A stretch of DNA of 64,000 nt from Deltaproteobacteria bacterium HGW-Deltaproteobacteria-8 (lineage in GTDB: Bacteria > Desulfobacterota > Desulfovibrionia > Desulfovibrionales > Desulfovibrionaceae). This document shows, in pieces, positions 17,660 to 26,143 of the stretch. The notes below the pieces were generated by a model that saw nothing but the letters and a program-made list of their open reading frames with translations, did no database searches and was not told the DNA's origin. The number at the start of each line of letters is the position of its first letter. Position 1 is the stretch's first letter. Location of the stretch: positions 62,001 through 126,000 of the forward strand of contig PHAR01000007.1 in the NCBI GenBank assembly GCA_002840405.1. Reading direction: 5' to 3'. The translations under genes were made by a program, and so were the position numbers.

Positions 17660-17673
17660 GGCCGCAGGCGCGC

Positions 17674-18906
17674 TCACCCCTTGTCCGCCCAGATGATGAA
17701 CACCGGGTTCTGGGCGCGCAGGCGCAGGTCTCCGGCCAGGCGGTCTGCGGTGGAGGCCTGGATCTGGGTGATGCCGAAGTTCCAGTTCTGGGCCTGGAAA
17801 TAGTCCTTCACGCGCATGAGCGTGTCGAGCAGGATGGCGTGGATGACTATCCTTCCGCCGGGCTTGAGGCGCAGGCAGGCGTGGGCCAGGGCGCGGGTGT
17901 TCTGCCCCAGGCCGCCGCCGATGAACACGCGGTCCGGGTCCGGCAGGGCAACAAGGCAGTCGGGCATCTCTCCGGTGACGGTATCGACCAGCCAGGCCCC
18001 GATGCGCCGCACGTTCTCGCGGATCATGGCCGCACGTCTGCTCTCGCGCTCCACGGCGAAGATGCGCCCCTCGTGGGCCAGGTGCGAGGCCTCGATGGCC
18101 ACGGAGCCGCAGCCCGCGCCAAGGTCCCAGACCACGGAGTCGGGCATGACCCCGAGCATGGCCAGGCCAGTGGCCCGGGCGGCCTGCTTGGTGATGAGCC
18201 CCTTCTCGTGCAGGTAGTAGTGGTCCGGGATGCCCAGCATGAGCGGGATCTCCGGGGGCGCGGTGCGCTCCACCAGGACCAGGTTCAGGTCGGCGAAGGG
18301 CAGGTCCCAGGCCTCCTCCAGGCGCAGGCGCCGGGCGGTCTCGTTGGGCGCGCCGAGGTTCTCCAGCACGATGAGCTGCGCGTCCACCACACCGCGCTCC
18401 AAAAGCGCCTGGGCGATGACCGCAGGCGAATTCTCCGGGTCCGTGAACACGGCCAGGCGCTCGAAGCGCGCCAGGGAGGCGAAGAGCGGGTTGAAGTCGC
18501 TGCGGCCATGCAGGGAAACCACGCGCACCTCGTGCCAGGGCAGGCCCACGCGGGCCGCGGCCATCTGCAGGGTGCACAGGTTGGGGTGCACATGCACGCG
18601 CTCCGCGCCCAGGTGCTCGATGAGCCTTTTCCCCAGGCCGAAGAACAGCGGGTCGCCGTCGGCCAGCACCACCACGGCCTTGCCCGCGTCCAGGTCGCGT
18701 TCGATATCCTCCATGATGGGCGTGAGCGGCCCGACCACGGGGATTACCTTCTCCGGGCGGCAGGAACGCGGCGCGGCGTCGAGCAGCCTGCGCCCGGCCA
18801 CAAGCACCTGGGCGCGGGCCAGGATGTCGTCCACGCCGGGGGGCGGGGTCAGGATGCCGGGCCGAAGGCCGATCACGTGCACGGGGTTCTGGCTCTTGTC
18901 GAACAT
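17674..18906 (-). CDS. cbiET: cobalt-precorrin-6/7 methyltransferase-decarboxylase (CbiE-CbiT fusion)
   Basis: A 410-residue fusion. Residues about 8-205 are a CbiE-type methylase (VIGLRPG, LADGDPLFFGLG), and about 220-410 a CbiT-type class I methyltransferase (VVWDLGAGCGSVAIEA) that methylates C15 and decarboxylates the C12 acetate. The fused form corresponds to CobL. Start 18906 has AAAGGGG upstream. It lies 9 nt downstream of cbiD and is followed closely by cbiG, forming one operon. Confidence 0.92.
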   Translation of the reverse strand: MFDKSQNPVHVIGLRPGILTPPPGVDDILARAQVLVAGRRLLDAAPRSCRPEKVIPVVGPLTPIMEDIERDLDAGKAVVVLADGDPLFFGLGKRLIEHLGAERVHVHPNLCTLQMAAARVGLPWHEVRVVSLHGRSDFNPLFASLARFERLAVFTDPENSPAVIAQALLERGVVDAQLIVLENLGAPNETARRLRLEEAWDLPFADLNLVLVERTAPPEIPLMLGIPDHYYLHEKGLITKQAARATGLAMLGVMPDSVVWDLGAGCGSVAIEASHLAHEGRIFAVERESRRAAMIRENVRRIGAWLVDTVTGEMPDCLVALPDPDRVFIGGGLGQNTRALAHACLRLKPGGRIVIHAILLDTLMRVKDYFQAQNWNFGITQIQASTADRLAGDLRLRAQNPVFIIWADKG

Positions 18907-18915
18907 GGGTCCCCT

Positions 18916-20115
18916 TTAGCGCGAACCCGCGCCCGGGTGAAGGGGGGTGGCGGGGGCAAAAATGGATTGCGGCACCGGGTCGGCAAAGAGGCAGGCCCCG
19001 GTCATGTCAAAAACCACATAGCGCACGCTTAAGGCCGACCCGGCAAAGCCCTGGGCGGCCTTGCGCGCGCGCGCAACCAAGAGCTCGACCAGCCTGCGCC
19101 CCGCTTCGCCCTGCCCAGCCAGGGCCAGGGCCTGGGCTGCGGTGTTGGCCTGGGCCACGGCGACCACGGTGGCCTCGTCCGCCCCGGCCTGGCGCGCCCA
19201 GTCAGCCAAAAGCGCGAAGTCGAGCTCGGCCGCCCGCGCGTGGGTGTTGGCAAAGCCTTGGGCCTGCTTCACCAGCTTGCCCGGAAACACGGCCCAGACC
19301 ACGTCGGTGAAGCCGCGCGCGGCTGCCGCGCCAAGGGCGTGGGCGAAGAAGTCCGCCGCCTGGATCAGGCAGAGGTCCGGCACAAAGGGGTGGCGCTCCT
19401 GCAGCAGGCGCTCGCTGCGGCGGCCCGTGGTCAGGACGACGGCTTGCAGACCGGCCGCCCGGGCCACGTCCAAACCCGCGTCGATGCAGGCTGCCCAGGC
19501 CTCGTGGCTGTAGGGCCGCACGATGCCGCCCGTGCCCAGGATGGAGATGCCGCCGACAATGCCCAGGCGCGGGTTCAGGGTATGCTTGGCGATGGCCTCG
19601 CCGTCAGGAACCTCGATGACCACCAGCGCAATCCCTTTAAAATAAGGGGGGAGTACTTCCAGAACGCTCTGCCGAATCTGCGCCTCCGGGCCGGGGTTGA
19701 TGGCGGCCTGGCCCACGGCCACGCTCAGGCCGGGCAGGGTCACGCGGCCCACGCCGCGCCCGCCGCCGATGAGCACATGCGGGCCGACCCCGGAAAAGGC
19801 CGGGTCCAGGGTCACGTGGGCCTCGATGCGCGCGCCGTGGGTGGCGTCCGGGTCGTCGCCTGCGTCCTTGATGACTGCGGCGCGCACGCCCATCTCGTCA
19901 TCGACCACCGAGGCGATGGGGATGATCAGCCGATTGAGGCCAGGCAGGTGCGGGGGCGGCAGGGGGATGTCCACCACCTGCGGGACCTCGCCGGTGAGGG
20001 CGAAGAGCGTGGCCGCGCGCGCCGCCGCAGCGGCCGCCGAGCCCGTGGTGAAGCCCTCGCGGAGGTGACCCTCGCGGAGGTGACCCTCCTGCCCTGAAGC
20101 TGCTCGGCGGCTCAT
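18916..20115 (-). CDS. cbiD: cobalt-precorrin-5B C1-methyltransferase
   Basis: A 399-residue enzyme of the anaerobic B12 pathway, methylating C1. REGFTTGSAAAAAARAA near the N-terminus, DPDATHGA, GVGRVTLPGL, GGTGIV-like (LGTGGIVRPYSHEAW) and FPGKLVKQAQG are CbiD signatures. The ATG at 20115 overlaps the stop of the upstream SDR gene (ATGA), implying coupling. Odd feature: codons 12-21 contain two exact copies of a 15-bp unit (20054-20068 and 20069-20083), giving HLREG twice just before the conserved FTTGS motif. Confidence 0.93.
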   Translation of the reverse strand: MSRRAASGQEGHLREGHLREGFTTGSAAAAAARAATLFALTGEVPQVVDIPLPPPHLPGLNRLIIPIASVVDDEMGVRAAVIKDAGDDPDATHGARIEAHVTLDPAFSGVGPHVLIGGGRGVGRVTLPGLSVAVGQAAINPGPEAQIRQSVLEVLPPYFKGIALVVIEVPDGEAIAKHTLNPRLGIVGGISILGTGGIVRPYSHEAWAACIDAGLDVARAAGLQAVVLTTGRRSERLLQERHPFVPDLCLIQAADFFAHALGAAAARGFTDVVWAVFPGKLVKQAQGFANTHARAAELDFALLADWARQAGADEATVVAVAQANTAAQALALAGQGEAGRRLVELLVARARKAAQGFAGSALSVRYVVFDMTGACLFADPVPQSIFAPATPLHPGAGSR

Positions 20116-21668
20116 GCGGCGGGCCTCGTGTCCAGGGCCTTCGGTCCAAAGAGGATGCGCACTCCGGCTGCCCGGGCGAGGTTCCTCAGCATGGCCGGGA
20201 AAAGCAGACCGTGGGCCGGCCACATGGCCCACCAGTAGGCCAGGCCCCACAGCCCGCGCGGCTGGAAGCTGGTCAGGAGCAGGAGTTCCGTGCCGCCGTC
20301 TTTCGGGGCCAGGCGCAGGTCCAGGGTGGCGGCGCCCGGCAGCTTCATCTCGGCCAGCAGAAGCAGACGGCGCTCCGGCTCGGCCACCAGCACGCGCCAG
20401 AAATCCAGGGCCTCGCCCACGGCCACGGTCGCGCCGTCGCGCCGCCCACGCGAGAGCCCCGGCCCGCCCAGCAGCTTGTCCGCAAAGCCGCGCACCCGCC
20501 AGAGCAGGTTGCCCGCATACCAGCCCGTGTCCCCGCCAATGCGCTGCACGGCGTCCCAGACGCGCGCCGGGTCGGCCTCCAGGGTGGCGGCGTAGTCGGC
20601 CCGGAACACGGTGCCCCCGGCAAAGCTCGCGTCCCCGGCCCTGGTCCACTCCGCCGGGCAGGACGCGGCCTGGCCCAGCTCCTTTGGCGCGCAGGGCGTC
20701 CCGGCGTCAAAGCAGCAGGTGGCGGCCCCGCCCTCCCGTGTCTCGGACAGGGCCGCGGCGATGGCCTCCTCGCAGCCCAGGAGCTTCTGCGGCACCAGGT
20801 CCAGGATGCGCGTGTCGTGGCAGACCACCTCGTTTTTCAGGCCCTCGATGAGCGGCCGCACCAGGTGCGCGGGCACGGGCGTGATGAGGTTGACCCAAAA
20901 GGCCGAGAGCCCCGGCGTGAGAAACGGCAGAGGGATGATGAGCGGCGCGCGGATGTGCGCGGCGCGGGCGTAGCTGTGAAAGAGTTCGCCATAGGTGATG
21001 ACGTCCGGGCCGCCGATGTCGAGCGTCAGGCCGCTGGTGGCCGGGTTCTCCAGGCAGCCGAGCAGGTACCCCAGCACGTTGCTGACTGCGATGGGCTGGC
21101 AGCGCGTGCTCACCCAGCGCGGGGTGAGCATCACGGGCAGCCGCTCCACCAGGGCGCGGATGATCTCAAAGGAGGCGCTGCCCGAGCCCAGGATCACGGC
21201 CGCGCGGAGCACGGTGGCTGGCACTGCTCCTTCGCTCAAGATGCGCCCCACCTCGGAGCGCGAGCGCAAATGCTCGGACAGGCTCGGCGCGCCCGTCTCG
21301 TCTGTCTCATCGGTGGCGCCCAGCCCGCTCAGGTAGATGATGCGCCCCACCCCGGCCTCGGCTGCGGCCTGGGCCATGTTGCTGGCGGCCTGGCGGTCGG
21401 CCAGGGCGAAATCCCCGCCCGCGCCCATGGAGTGCACCAGGTAGAAGGCTGTGGAGCAGCCCTGCATGGCCGCCGCGAGGCTGGCCTTGTCCGTGACGTC
21501 GGCAGGGAGCACGCGCAGGTTCGGGTGCGCGCCGTAAGGGCGGGCCAGGAGCTTGCGCGGGCTGCGCACCCCGGCCACGACCGTGTGGCCGTGCGCAAGC
21601 AGGAGCGGCACCAGCCGCCCGCCCACGTAGCCTGTGGCCCCGGCGACGAAGACCGTGTCCCCGGCCAT
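20112..21668 (-). CDS. NAD(P)-binding SDR protein with C-terminal DUF2867
   Basis: A 518-residue protein. Residues 1-300 are an atypical (extended) SDR with VFVAGATGYVGGRLVPLLLAHGH at the dinucleotide site and IIYLSGLGA; residues about 350-510 match DUF2867 (PARVWDAVQRIGGDTGWYAGN and WRVLVAEPERRLLLLAEMKLPG), a START-like ligand fold. Such fusions are widespread but of unknown substrate. It is the fourth-from-last gene of the run leading into cbiD, with 4-nt overlap, so it is co-expressed with B12 genes, though a B12 role is not established. The upstream lipoprotein stop lies 1 nt before its ATG. Confidence 0.82.
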   Translation of the reverse strand: MAGDTVFVAGATGYVGGRLVPLLLAHGHTVVAGVRSPRKLLARPYGAHPNLRVLPADVTDKASLAAAMQGCSTAFYLVHSMGAGGDFALADRQAASNMAQAAAEAGVGRIIYLSGLGATDETDETGAPSLSEHLRSRSEVGRILSEGAVPATVLRAAVILGSGSASFEIIRALVERLPVMLTPRWVSTRCQPIAVSNVLGYLLGCLENPATSGLTLDIGGPDVITYGELFHSYARAAHIRAPLIIPLPFLTPGLSAFWVNLITPVPAHLVRPLIEGLKNEVVCHDTRILDLVPQKLLGCEEAIAAALSETREGGAATCCFDAGTPCAPKELGQAASCPAEWTRAGDASFAGGTVFRADYAATLEADPARVWDAVQRIGGDTGWYAGNLLWRVRGFADKLLGGPGLSRGRRDGATVAVGEALDFWRVLVAEPERRLLLLAEMKLPGAATLDLRLAPKDGGTELLLLTSFQPRGLWGLAYWWAMWPAHGLLFPAMLRNLARAAGVRILFGPKALDTRPAA

Positions 21669-21669
21669 G

Positions 21670-21909
21670 CTAGTCCTTGGGCTTCCAGCCCAGGCGCTTC
21701 AGGCAGTCGGCCATGACCGGCTCCCGGGCATCGCCCTGGGGCTGCGGCCCGATCTTGTCCTCGCAGAACTTCAGGTCCTCCTCGTAAAGCTTGTCCTCCT
21801 TGCGTGGATCAGGCTCGCTGGGGTGGGTCCAGGGCTTGGACTTGGGCAGGCAGCCGCCCAGAAGGCAAGCGGCGAGGCAAAGGCAGGCGAGATTGAGCTT
21901 CAGGCGCAT
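21670..21909 (-). CDS. small lipoprotein of unknown function
   Basis: A 79-residue precursor with a signal peptide and lipobox LLGGC (Cys20), followed by a short charged mature part with two further Cys (LKFCEDK and VMADCLKRL) that could form a disulfide. The start has GGAGG 5 nt upstream. It precedes the SDR-DUF2867 gene by 1 nt and is probably co-translated with it. I do not recognise the family. Confidence 0.75.
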   Translation of the reverse strand: MRLKLNLACLCLAACLLGGCLPKSKPWTHPSEPDPRKEDKLYEEDLKFCEDKIGPQPQGDAREPVMADCLKRLGWKPKD

Positions 21910-21939
21910 GGGTCCTCCGGGAACAGCAGGCGATACAGG

Positions 21940-22503
21940 TCAGGGCAGCTGGAGTTCCGCAGCCGGGGCCACCTGGGCAAAGACCGAGCCCAGGGCGGCC
22001 AGGTAGGCGGTCTGGACATCGGCGGCGGCAACGCTGCGCCCGGCAAAGGAGAGGCCGCGGGTGGCGCAGGCGTCGGCCGCCAGGCGCACGCTGAAGCCCA
22101 GGTCAAAGGCCGCGCGCACGCTGGTGTCCACGCACATATGCGTCATCATGCCGCACACGGTCAATCGCGTTGCGGGCAGCCCGCGCAGGAGCTCCAGCAG
22201 GTTCGTTTCGCGGAAGGAGTTGGGATAGTGCTTGAGGATGACGGCCTCGCCGGGCAGCGGGGCGTTGCTGGCGTGGATGTCCGCGCCCTTGGTGCCGGGC
22301 AGGAAGAAGGTCGCTCCGGGCCGAAGGTTCTCGTGGCGCACGTGGACCACGGGAAGCATGGCCGCGCGGTACCGGGCCAAAAGGCCCGCAGCGGCCTGGC
22401 CGGCCGCCTCCGCACCGTCAAGCTCCATGCTCCCGCCGGGAAAGTAGTCATTCTGGATGTCGATGAGGACGAGCACGTCAGAGACGTCCGGTGCATTGGG
22501 CAT
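21940..22503 (-). CDS. isochorismatase-family cysteine hydrolase
   Basis: A 187-residue hydrolase. The Asp-Lys-Cys triad is visible as VLIDIQNDYF, ILKHYPNSF and GMMTHMCVDTS. The family includes nicotinamidases and ureidoacrylate amidases; the metal-binding site typical of nicotinamidase (DxHxxxH) is not evident, so the substrate is open. The ATG at 22503 was chosen over a TTG five codons earlier. It begins the minus-strand run that continues through the lipoprotein, SDR and cbi genes. Confidence 0.83.
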   Translation of the reverse strand: MPNAPDVSDVLVLIDIQNDYFPGGSMELDGAEAAGQAAAGLLARYRAAMLPVVHVRHENLRPGATFFLPGTKGADIHASNAPLPGEAVILKHYPNSFRETNLLELLRGLPATRLTVCGMMTHMCVDTSVRAAFDLGFSVRLAADACATRGLSFAGRSVAAADVQTAYLAALGSVFAQVAPAAELQLP

Positions 22504-22613
22504 GGCCTTGCTCCGCAAGCGAGAGTCGCGGCCTGCTCTGGCGCGCGCTAAGGCACCCTAGCAGATATTGCCGGGGCCGCCAATGGCCACGCGCCCCCGG
22601 GGCAACGGTACAA

Positions 22614-22642
22614 TTGATCTTGACATTCAATCTCAATATACG
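22614..22642 (+). promoter_or_regulatory. sigma70-type promoter of the HD-GYP gene
   Basis: TTGATC (22614-22619) and TATACG (22637-22642) are separated by 17 bp in a locally AT-rich patch. An overlapping TTGACA at 22621 gives an alternative -35. A leader of about 95 nt follows, containing the hairpin CGGAAC-ATGG-GTTCCG. Confidence 0.5.
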
Positions 22643-22746
22643 CCATTAGTCCCCACCGGTGTTTCACTTGGCGACACACAGACGGTCATGCGCGAACGGA
22701 ACATGGGGTTCCGGGCTTCGCAGGACGACAGACACGAAGGGTGGCT

Positions 22747-23460
22747 ATGCTTCTTCTCACTAGCGGCGGGGCGTGCAAGGACAAAACAGTCAACGCCGAG
22801 CCGAGCAGGTGTTCCGGCAACTGCGGGGGCCTGGGGGTCTGCGCCATGAACACGGCGCACCAGCTGGCCGAGTCCCTGGGCCGGGCCGTGGACGCTCGCG
22901 ACCGGCGGCTTTCGCGCCACTCGGAACTGGTGGCCGAGATGGCCGGACTGTTGGCCAGGGCGCACGGGCTCACCGCCCGGCAGACGGAGCTGGTGCACAT
23001 GGCCGGGCACCTGCACGACATCGGCAAGATCGGCGTGCCCGACGCCGTGCTGCACAAGCCTGGCCCGCTCTCCCCCGTGGAATGGGACATGATGCGCGAG
23101 CATCCGCGCCTGGGAGCGGAGATCCTCTGCCCGGTGCACGTGTTCCGGGGGCCGCACAGCGTCTGCGAGATGGTGCTTTCGCACCACGAGCGCTTCGACG
23201 GCCGGGGCTATCCACGCGGCTTGTCCGGCCAGGGCATCCCCCTCGGTGCGCGGCTGGTCTGCTTGGCCGACGCCTTCTGCGCCATGACCGAGGACAGGCC
23301 CTACCGCCAGGGCATGTCCATCGAAGAAGCGATCCAGGAGATCAAGGATTCGTCCGGAACCATGTTCGACCCGTGCGTGGTCAAGGACTTCCTGCGCATC
23401 AGGCTGCAGCTGCCGGAGCTGCTGCGCGGCGGCAGTGGCATGTCCTGCCCCCTGCCCTGA
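22747..23460 (+). CDS. HD-GYP domain protein (probable c-di-GMP phosphodiesterase)
   Basis: A 237-residue protein made almost entirely of an HD-GYP domain. The metal site GHLHDIGKIGVPD (HD at 90-91), the HH pair and the GYP signature in HHERFDGRGYPRGL, and LVCLADAFCAMTEDRPYR are all present, so it should hydrolyse c-di-GMP. It has no fused sensor domain; instead the N-terminal 35 residues carry four Cys (C10, C22, C26, C32) that might bind metal or sense redox (inference). The ATG at 22747 follows AAGGG; a GTG two codons earlier is possible. It is a single-gene unit. Confidence 0.85.
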   Translation: MLLLTSGGACKDKTVNAEPSRCSGNCGGLGVCAMNTAHQLAESLGRAVDARDRRLSRHSELVAEMAGLLARAHGLTARQTELVHMAGHLHDIGKIGVPDAVLHKPGPLSPVEWDMMREHPRLGAEILCPVHVFRGPHSVCEMVLSHHERFDGRGYPRGLSGQGIPLGARLVCLADAFCAMTEDRPYRQGMSIEEAIQEIKDSSGTMFDPCVVKDFLRIRLQLPELLRGGSGMSCPLP

Positions 23461-23528
23461 GACGAGGCGGGTAGTCCTTCATTGCGCCCTGGTTCCGGGC
23501 GGGGTATACGTGAGGCGAAAGACAGGCT

Positions 23529-23675
23529 TCAGGCCAGGATGCGCCGGTACACGGAGCGCTCGTAGGCCTTGCAGAGGCGGCGGGCCAGGGGCTCGGCCAG
23601 TCCGGCCTGTTGCAGCCGGCAATACAGGTGCAGGGGGTTGAGCAGGTGTTGCAGTTGGCAGCGCATGGTTCGCAT
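23529..23675 (-). CDS. small basic protein of unknown function
   Basis: A 48-residue basic protein (MRTMRCQLQHLLNPLHLYCR at the start, ending YERSVYRRILA), predicted helical and amphipathic. The ATG at 23675 has AAGGAGGGGG upstream, which is strong for a chance frame. It is divergent from cbiR, whose start lies 53 nt away. I do not recognise a family; a small membrane-associated or RNA-binding role is only a guess. Confidence 0.55.
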   Translation of the reverse strand: MRTMRCQLQHLLNPLHLYCRLQQAGLAEPLARRLCKAYERSVYRRILA

Positions 23676-23728
23676 GATGGCCCCCTCCTTGCCGGGGATC
23701 GTGCACTGCCTGTGGAGAAGCAAGAGCC

Positions 23729-24634
23729 ATGCCCGTATTGAAAAACAGAGCAAATCCCACGAGGCAGATTTCCGGGTCCCAGGCCGGGCGTCGAGATTCC
23801 GCCGATCCGGGCCTGGACGGCCACGCCCAGGACTCCGGCCTGGCCCCTGGCCGCGCGGAGTTGCCCCCCTGGAGCCTGGCCGCGCCCTCCTGCGTGCTGC
23901 CGGCGGACGTGGGCACCAATTGCGCGGCCCTGGCCCGGCACTTCCCGGAGCTCGGCCTGTGCTTTTTCGAGACCGGGGCCTGCCTGGCCTATGGCGAGGC
24001 CGACCTGCCGCAGAGTCTGGGCGAGTTGCCGGTGCGCTGGCACCTGCATCTGCCGCTGGACCTGCCCTGGGACCTGCCCATGGGCCGAGGGCCGCAACAG
24101 GTGGCCGAAACCATCCTGGCCCTGGCGGAAAAGATTGCCGGGCTTGCGCCCTGGGCCTATGTCTTGCACCCGCCGCGTGAGGCGGACCAGTTGCGCGAGC
24201 TGGTCCTGCTCCTTTCCGAGCGCGGCCTGCGGCCCGAGTCCCTCCTGGTGGAGAACATCCAGGGCGACGACCTGGCGCGGATGTGGCCCGTGGTGCGGGA
24301 GCTGGGCCTTGGCGTGTGCCTGGACCTGGGGCACATGCTTAAGCGCGGCCAGGAGGAGTTTCTCACCCTGCCGGGGCTGTGGGCGCACACGCGCATGCTG
24401 CACCTGAACGCCCCGGATGTTGCAAGGCCGGGCCGCCATGCGGCCCTTGACCATTTGGACGCCACCGGGCGCGCGCTGCTCGGCCGGATGCTGGCCGCCT
24501 TCGCCCCTGGGGGCAGCGTGGTGCTGGAGCTGTTCAGCCCGCGCGAACTGTTCGATTCGCTGCGCTTTGTTTCCGGCTTCCGGGCCGACATCAACAGACA
24601 CGACCCAGGCGGGGGCAAGGAGGATATTGCGTGA
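23729..24634 (+). CDS. cbiR: cobamide-remodelling hydrolase CbiR
   Basis: A 301-residue TIM-barrel protein of the AP-endonuclease/xylose-isomerase superfamily. Its strands PSCVLPADVGTN, VRWHLHLPLDLPWD, LLVENIQGDD, VCLDLGHML and MLHLNAPD, and the adjacent overlapping cobU, match CbiR, which hydrolyses cobamides so that the lower ligand can be exchanged. The first 45 or so residues are low-complexity and lie before the family's usual start, so the true start may be downstream; no better ribosome site is visible. Its GTGA overlap with cobU indicates coupling: released cobinamide would be re-phosphorylated by CobU. Confidence 0.78.
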   Translation: MPVLKNRANPTRQISGSQAGRRDSADPGLDGHAQDSGLAPGRAELPPWSLAAPSCVLPADVGTNCAALARHFPELGLCFFETGACLAYGEADLPQSLGELPVRWHLHLPLDLPWDLPMGRGPQQVAETILALAEKIAGLAPWAYVLHPPREADQLRELVLLLSERGLRPESLLVENIQGDDLARMWPVVRELGLGVCLDLGHMLKRGQEEFLTLPGLWAHTRMLHLNAPDVARPGRHAALDHLDATGRALLGRMLAAFAPGGSVVLELFSPRELFDSLRFVSGFRADINRHDPGGGKEDIA

Positions 24635-25164
24635 TCACTTTCATCATCGGCGGCAACAAGTCCGGCAAGTCGGACTTCGCCATGAGTCTTCTGGAGCGAG
24701 AGACCGGGCCAAAGCTGTTCCTGGCCACGGGCCAGGCCCAGGACATGAGCTTCCGCAAGCAGATCGCCCGGCACCGCGACCGCCGCGACCCGGCCCTGCC
24801 CGTGGTGGAGGTCGGCTGGGACTTGCCACGCGCCCTGCTGGAGGCTAAGAAGGGCCATGCCGCAGTGCTCGTGGACAGCCTGGATTTCTGGCTGTATTTG
24901 TGCATGCAGGAACAGCGCGAGGCCGACCTTACCCAGGCTTTGCTCGATATCCTGGCGAGTTGGAAAGGCCCAAAGCTCATCCTGGTGTCCTGCGAGATCG
25001 GGTTCTCTCCCCTTCCGGGATCAAGCGAGGCCAGATCATTTTTAAAAAAGCTCGGCCGGTTGAACCAGGCAGTGGCGGCCCTGGCCCACGAGGCGCACCT
25101 CGTGGTGGCGGGCATGCCGCTGGTGCTGAAAAAGGCGGAACATGGCGATCCCAAAACTGATTGA
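24631..25164 (+). CDS. cobU: adenosylcobinamide kinase / guanylyltransferase
   Basis: A 177-residue CobU/CobP-type enzyme that phosphorylates adenosylcobinamide and attaches GMP. The P-loop reads IIGGNKSGKS (usual form GGxRSGKS) and the loop VDSLDFWLY corresponds to the VD(S/C)LTxWL motif. The GTG start overlaps the cbiR stop, and the 3' end overlaps the DHH gene by 23 nt. It serves both de novo synthesis (cbi genes on the other strand) and salvage of cobinamide freed by CbiR. Confidence 0.9.
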   Translation: MITFIIGGNKSGKSDFAMSLLERETGPKLFLATGQAQDMSFRKQIARHRDRRDPALPVVEVGWDLPRALLEAKKGHAAVLVDSLDFWLYLCMQEQREADLTQALLDILASWKGPKLILVSCEIGFSPLPGSSEARSFLKKLGRLNQAVAALAHEAHLVVAGMPLVLKKAEHGDPKTD

Positions 25165-26137
25165 CGAAAAAGCCCAGACGCTGCTCTCGCTTCTGAACAA
25201 GAACCAGCGCTGGCTCATCGTCATCAATGCCGACCCGGACTCCATGGGCTCGGCGTTAGCGCTCAAGGCCATCCTCTCGCGCAAGGTCCTGGACATCGGC
25301 ATCGGGCACGTGAACGAGATCAACCGCCCGGACAACCTGGCCATGATCCGCTACCTGCGCGTGCCCACGCGCCGGCTCATCCCGAACCTCATCGCCCAGT
25401 ACGACCGCTTCGCCCTGGTGGACTCCCAGCCGCACCACCACCCGGAACTGGAGAAGCTCGACTACTCCGTGGTCATCGACCACCACCCGCTCTTGCCGGA
25501 CAAGCCCGTGAGCGCGCCGTTGACCGACATCCGCCCCAAGTACGGCGCCACCTGCACCATGCTCACGGAGTACCTGCAGCGCCTGGAGATCCGCCCGCCC
25601 AAGCTGCTGGCCTCAGCCATGCTCTACGGCATCAAGGCCGACACCCTGAACTTCCAGCGCAAGTTCATCGACGCGGACATCAACGCCTTCAAGTACCTTT
25701 CCAAGTACGCCGACCACACGCTGATCCAGCGCATCGCGCGCAGCGAGTACCATCTGGAGTGGATGCGCTACTTCTCGCGCGCCTTCTACAACCTGCGGCG
25801 CATCGGCAGCGGGCTCACCGCGCACCTGGGCAAGGTGCAGAGCCCGGACATCCTCGTGGTCGTGGCCGACTTCTTCATGCGCGTGCACTCCATCTCCTGG
25901 GACGCGGTAAGCGGCGTCTTCGGCGACACGCTGGTGGTCATCTTCCGGGGCGACGGCCTGCGCAAGGACATGGGCAAGTTCGCGGCCTCGCACTTCGGCG
26001 AGCTGGGCTCGGCCGGAGGCCACAAGGGCGCGGCCAGGGCCGAGGTGCCCATGGAGGCTCTGGACGGCAAGGACCCGGAAATGTTCGTGCTGAAAAAGCT
26101 CTCGCGCGGGAAAACCGCCAGCTTCCAGCGGATCTAG
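25142..26137 (+). CDS. DHH-DHHA1 phosphoesterase (NrnA-like)
   Basis: A 331-residue protein. The DHH domain shows INADPDSMGSALAL, ALVDSQPHHHPE and VIDHHPL; the C-terminal DHHA1 domain shows GSAGGHKGAARAEVP. Such proteins degrade short oligoribonucleotides and pAp or hydrolyse cyclic dinucleotides; the NrnA-like group is the best fit. The first motif reads NADPDSMGSA rather than the more common HxxPDGDAxGS, a variation seen in divergent family members. The start overlaps the end of cobU and has AAGGCGG upstream. polA starts 6 nt downstream, so DNA/RNA metabolism genes are in one operon with cbiR-cobU. Confidence 0.83.
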   Translation: MAIPKLIDEKAQTLLSLLNKNQRWLIVINADPDSMGSALALKAILSRKVLDIGIGHVNEINRPDNLAMIRYLRVPTRRLIPNLIAQYDRFALVDSQPHHHPELEKLDYSVVIDHHPLLPDKPVSAPLTDIRPKYGATCTMLTEYLQRLEIRPPKLLASAMLYGIKADTLNFQRKFIDADINAFKYLSKYADHTLIQRIARSEYHLEWMRYFSRAFYNLRRIGSGLTAHLGKVQSPDILVVVADFFMRVHSISWDAVSGVFGDTLVVIFRGDGLRKDMGKFAASHFGELGSAGGHKGAARAEVPMEALDGKDPEMFVLKKLSRGKTASFQRI

Positions 26138-26143
26138 GCCCCC

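Noticed and set aside
15620-22746. Cobalamin riboswitch near the cbi genes
   Set aside because: I looked for the B12-box and its partner helices in the intergenic stretches and found none.
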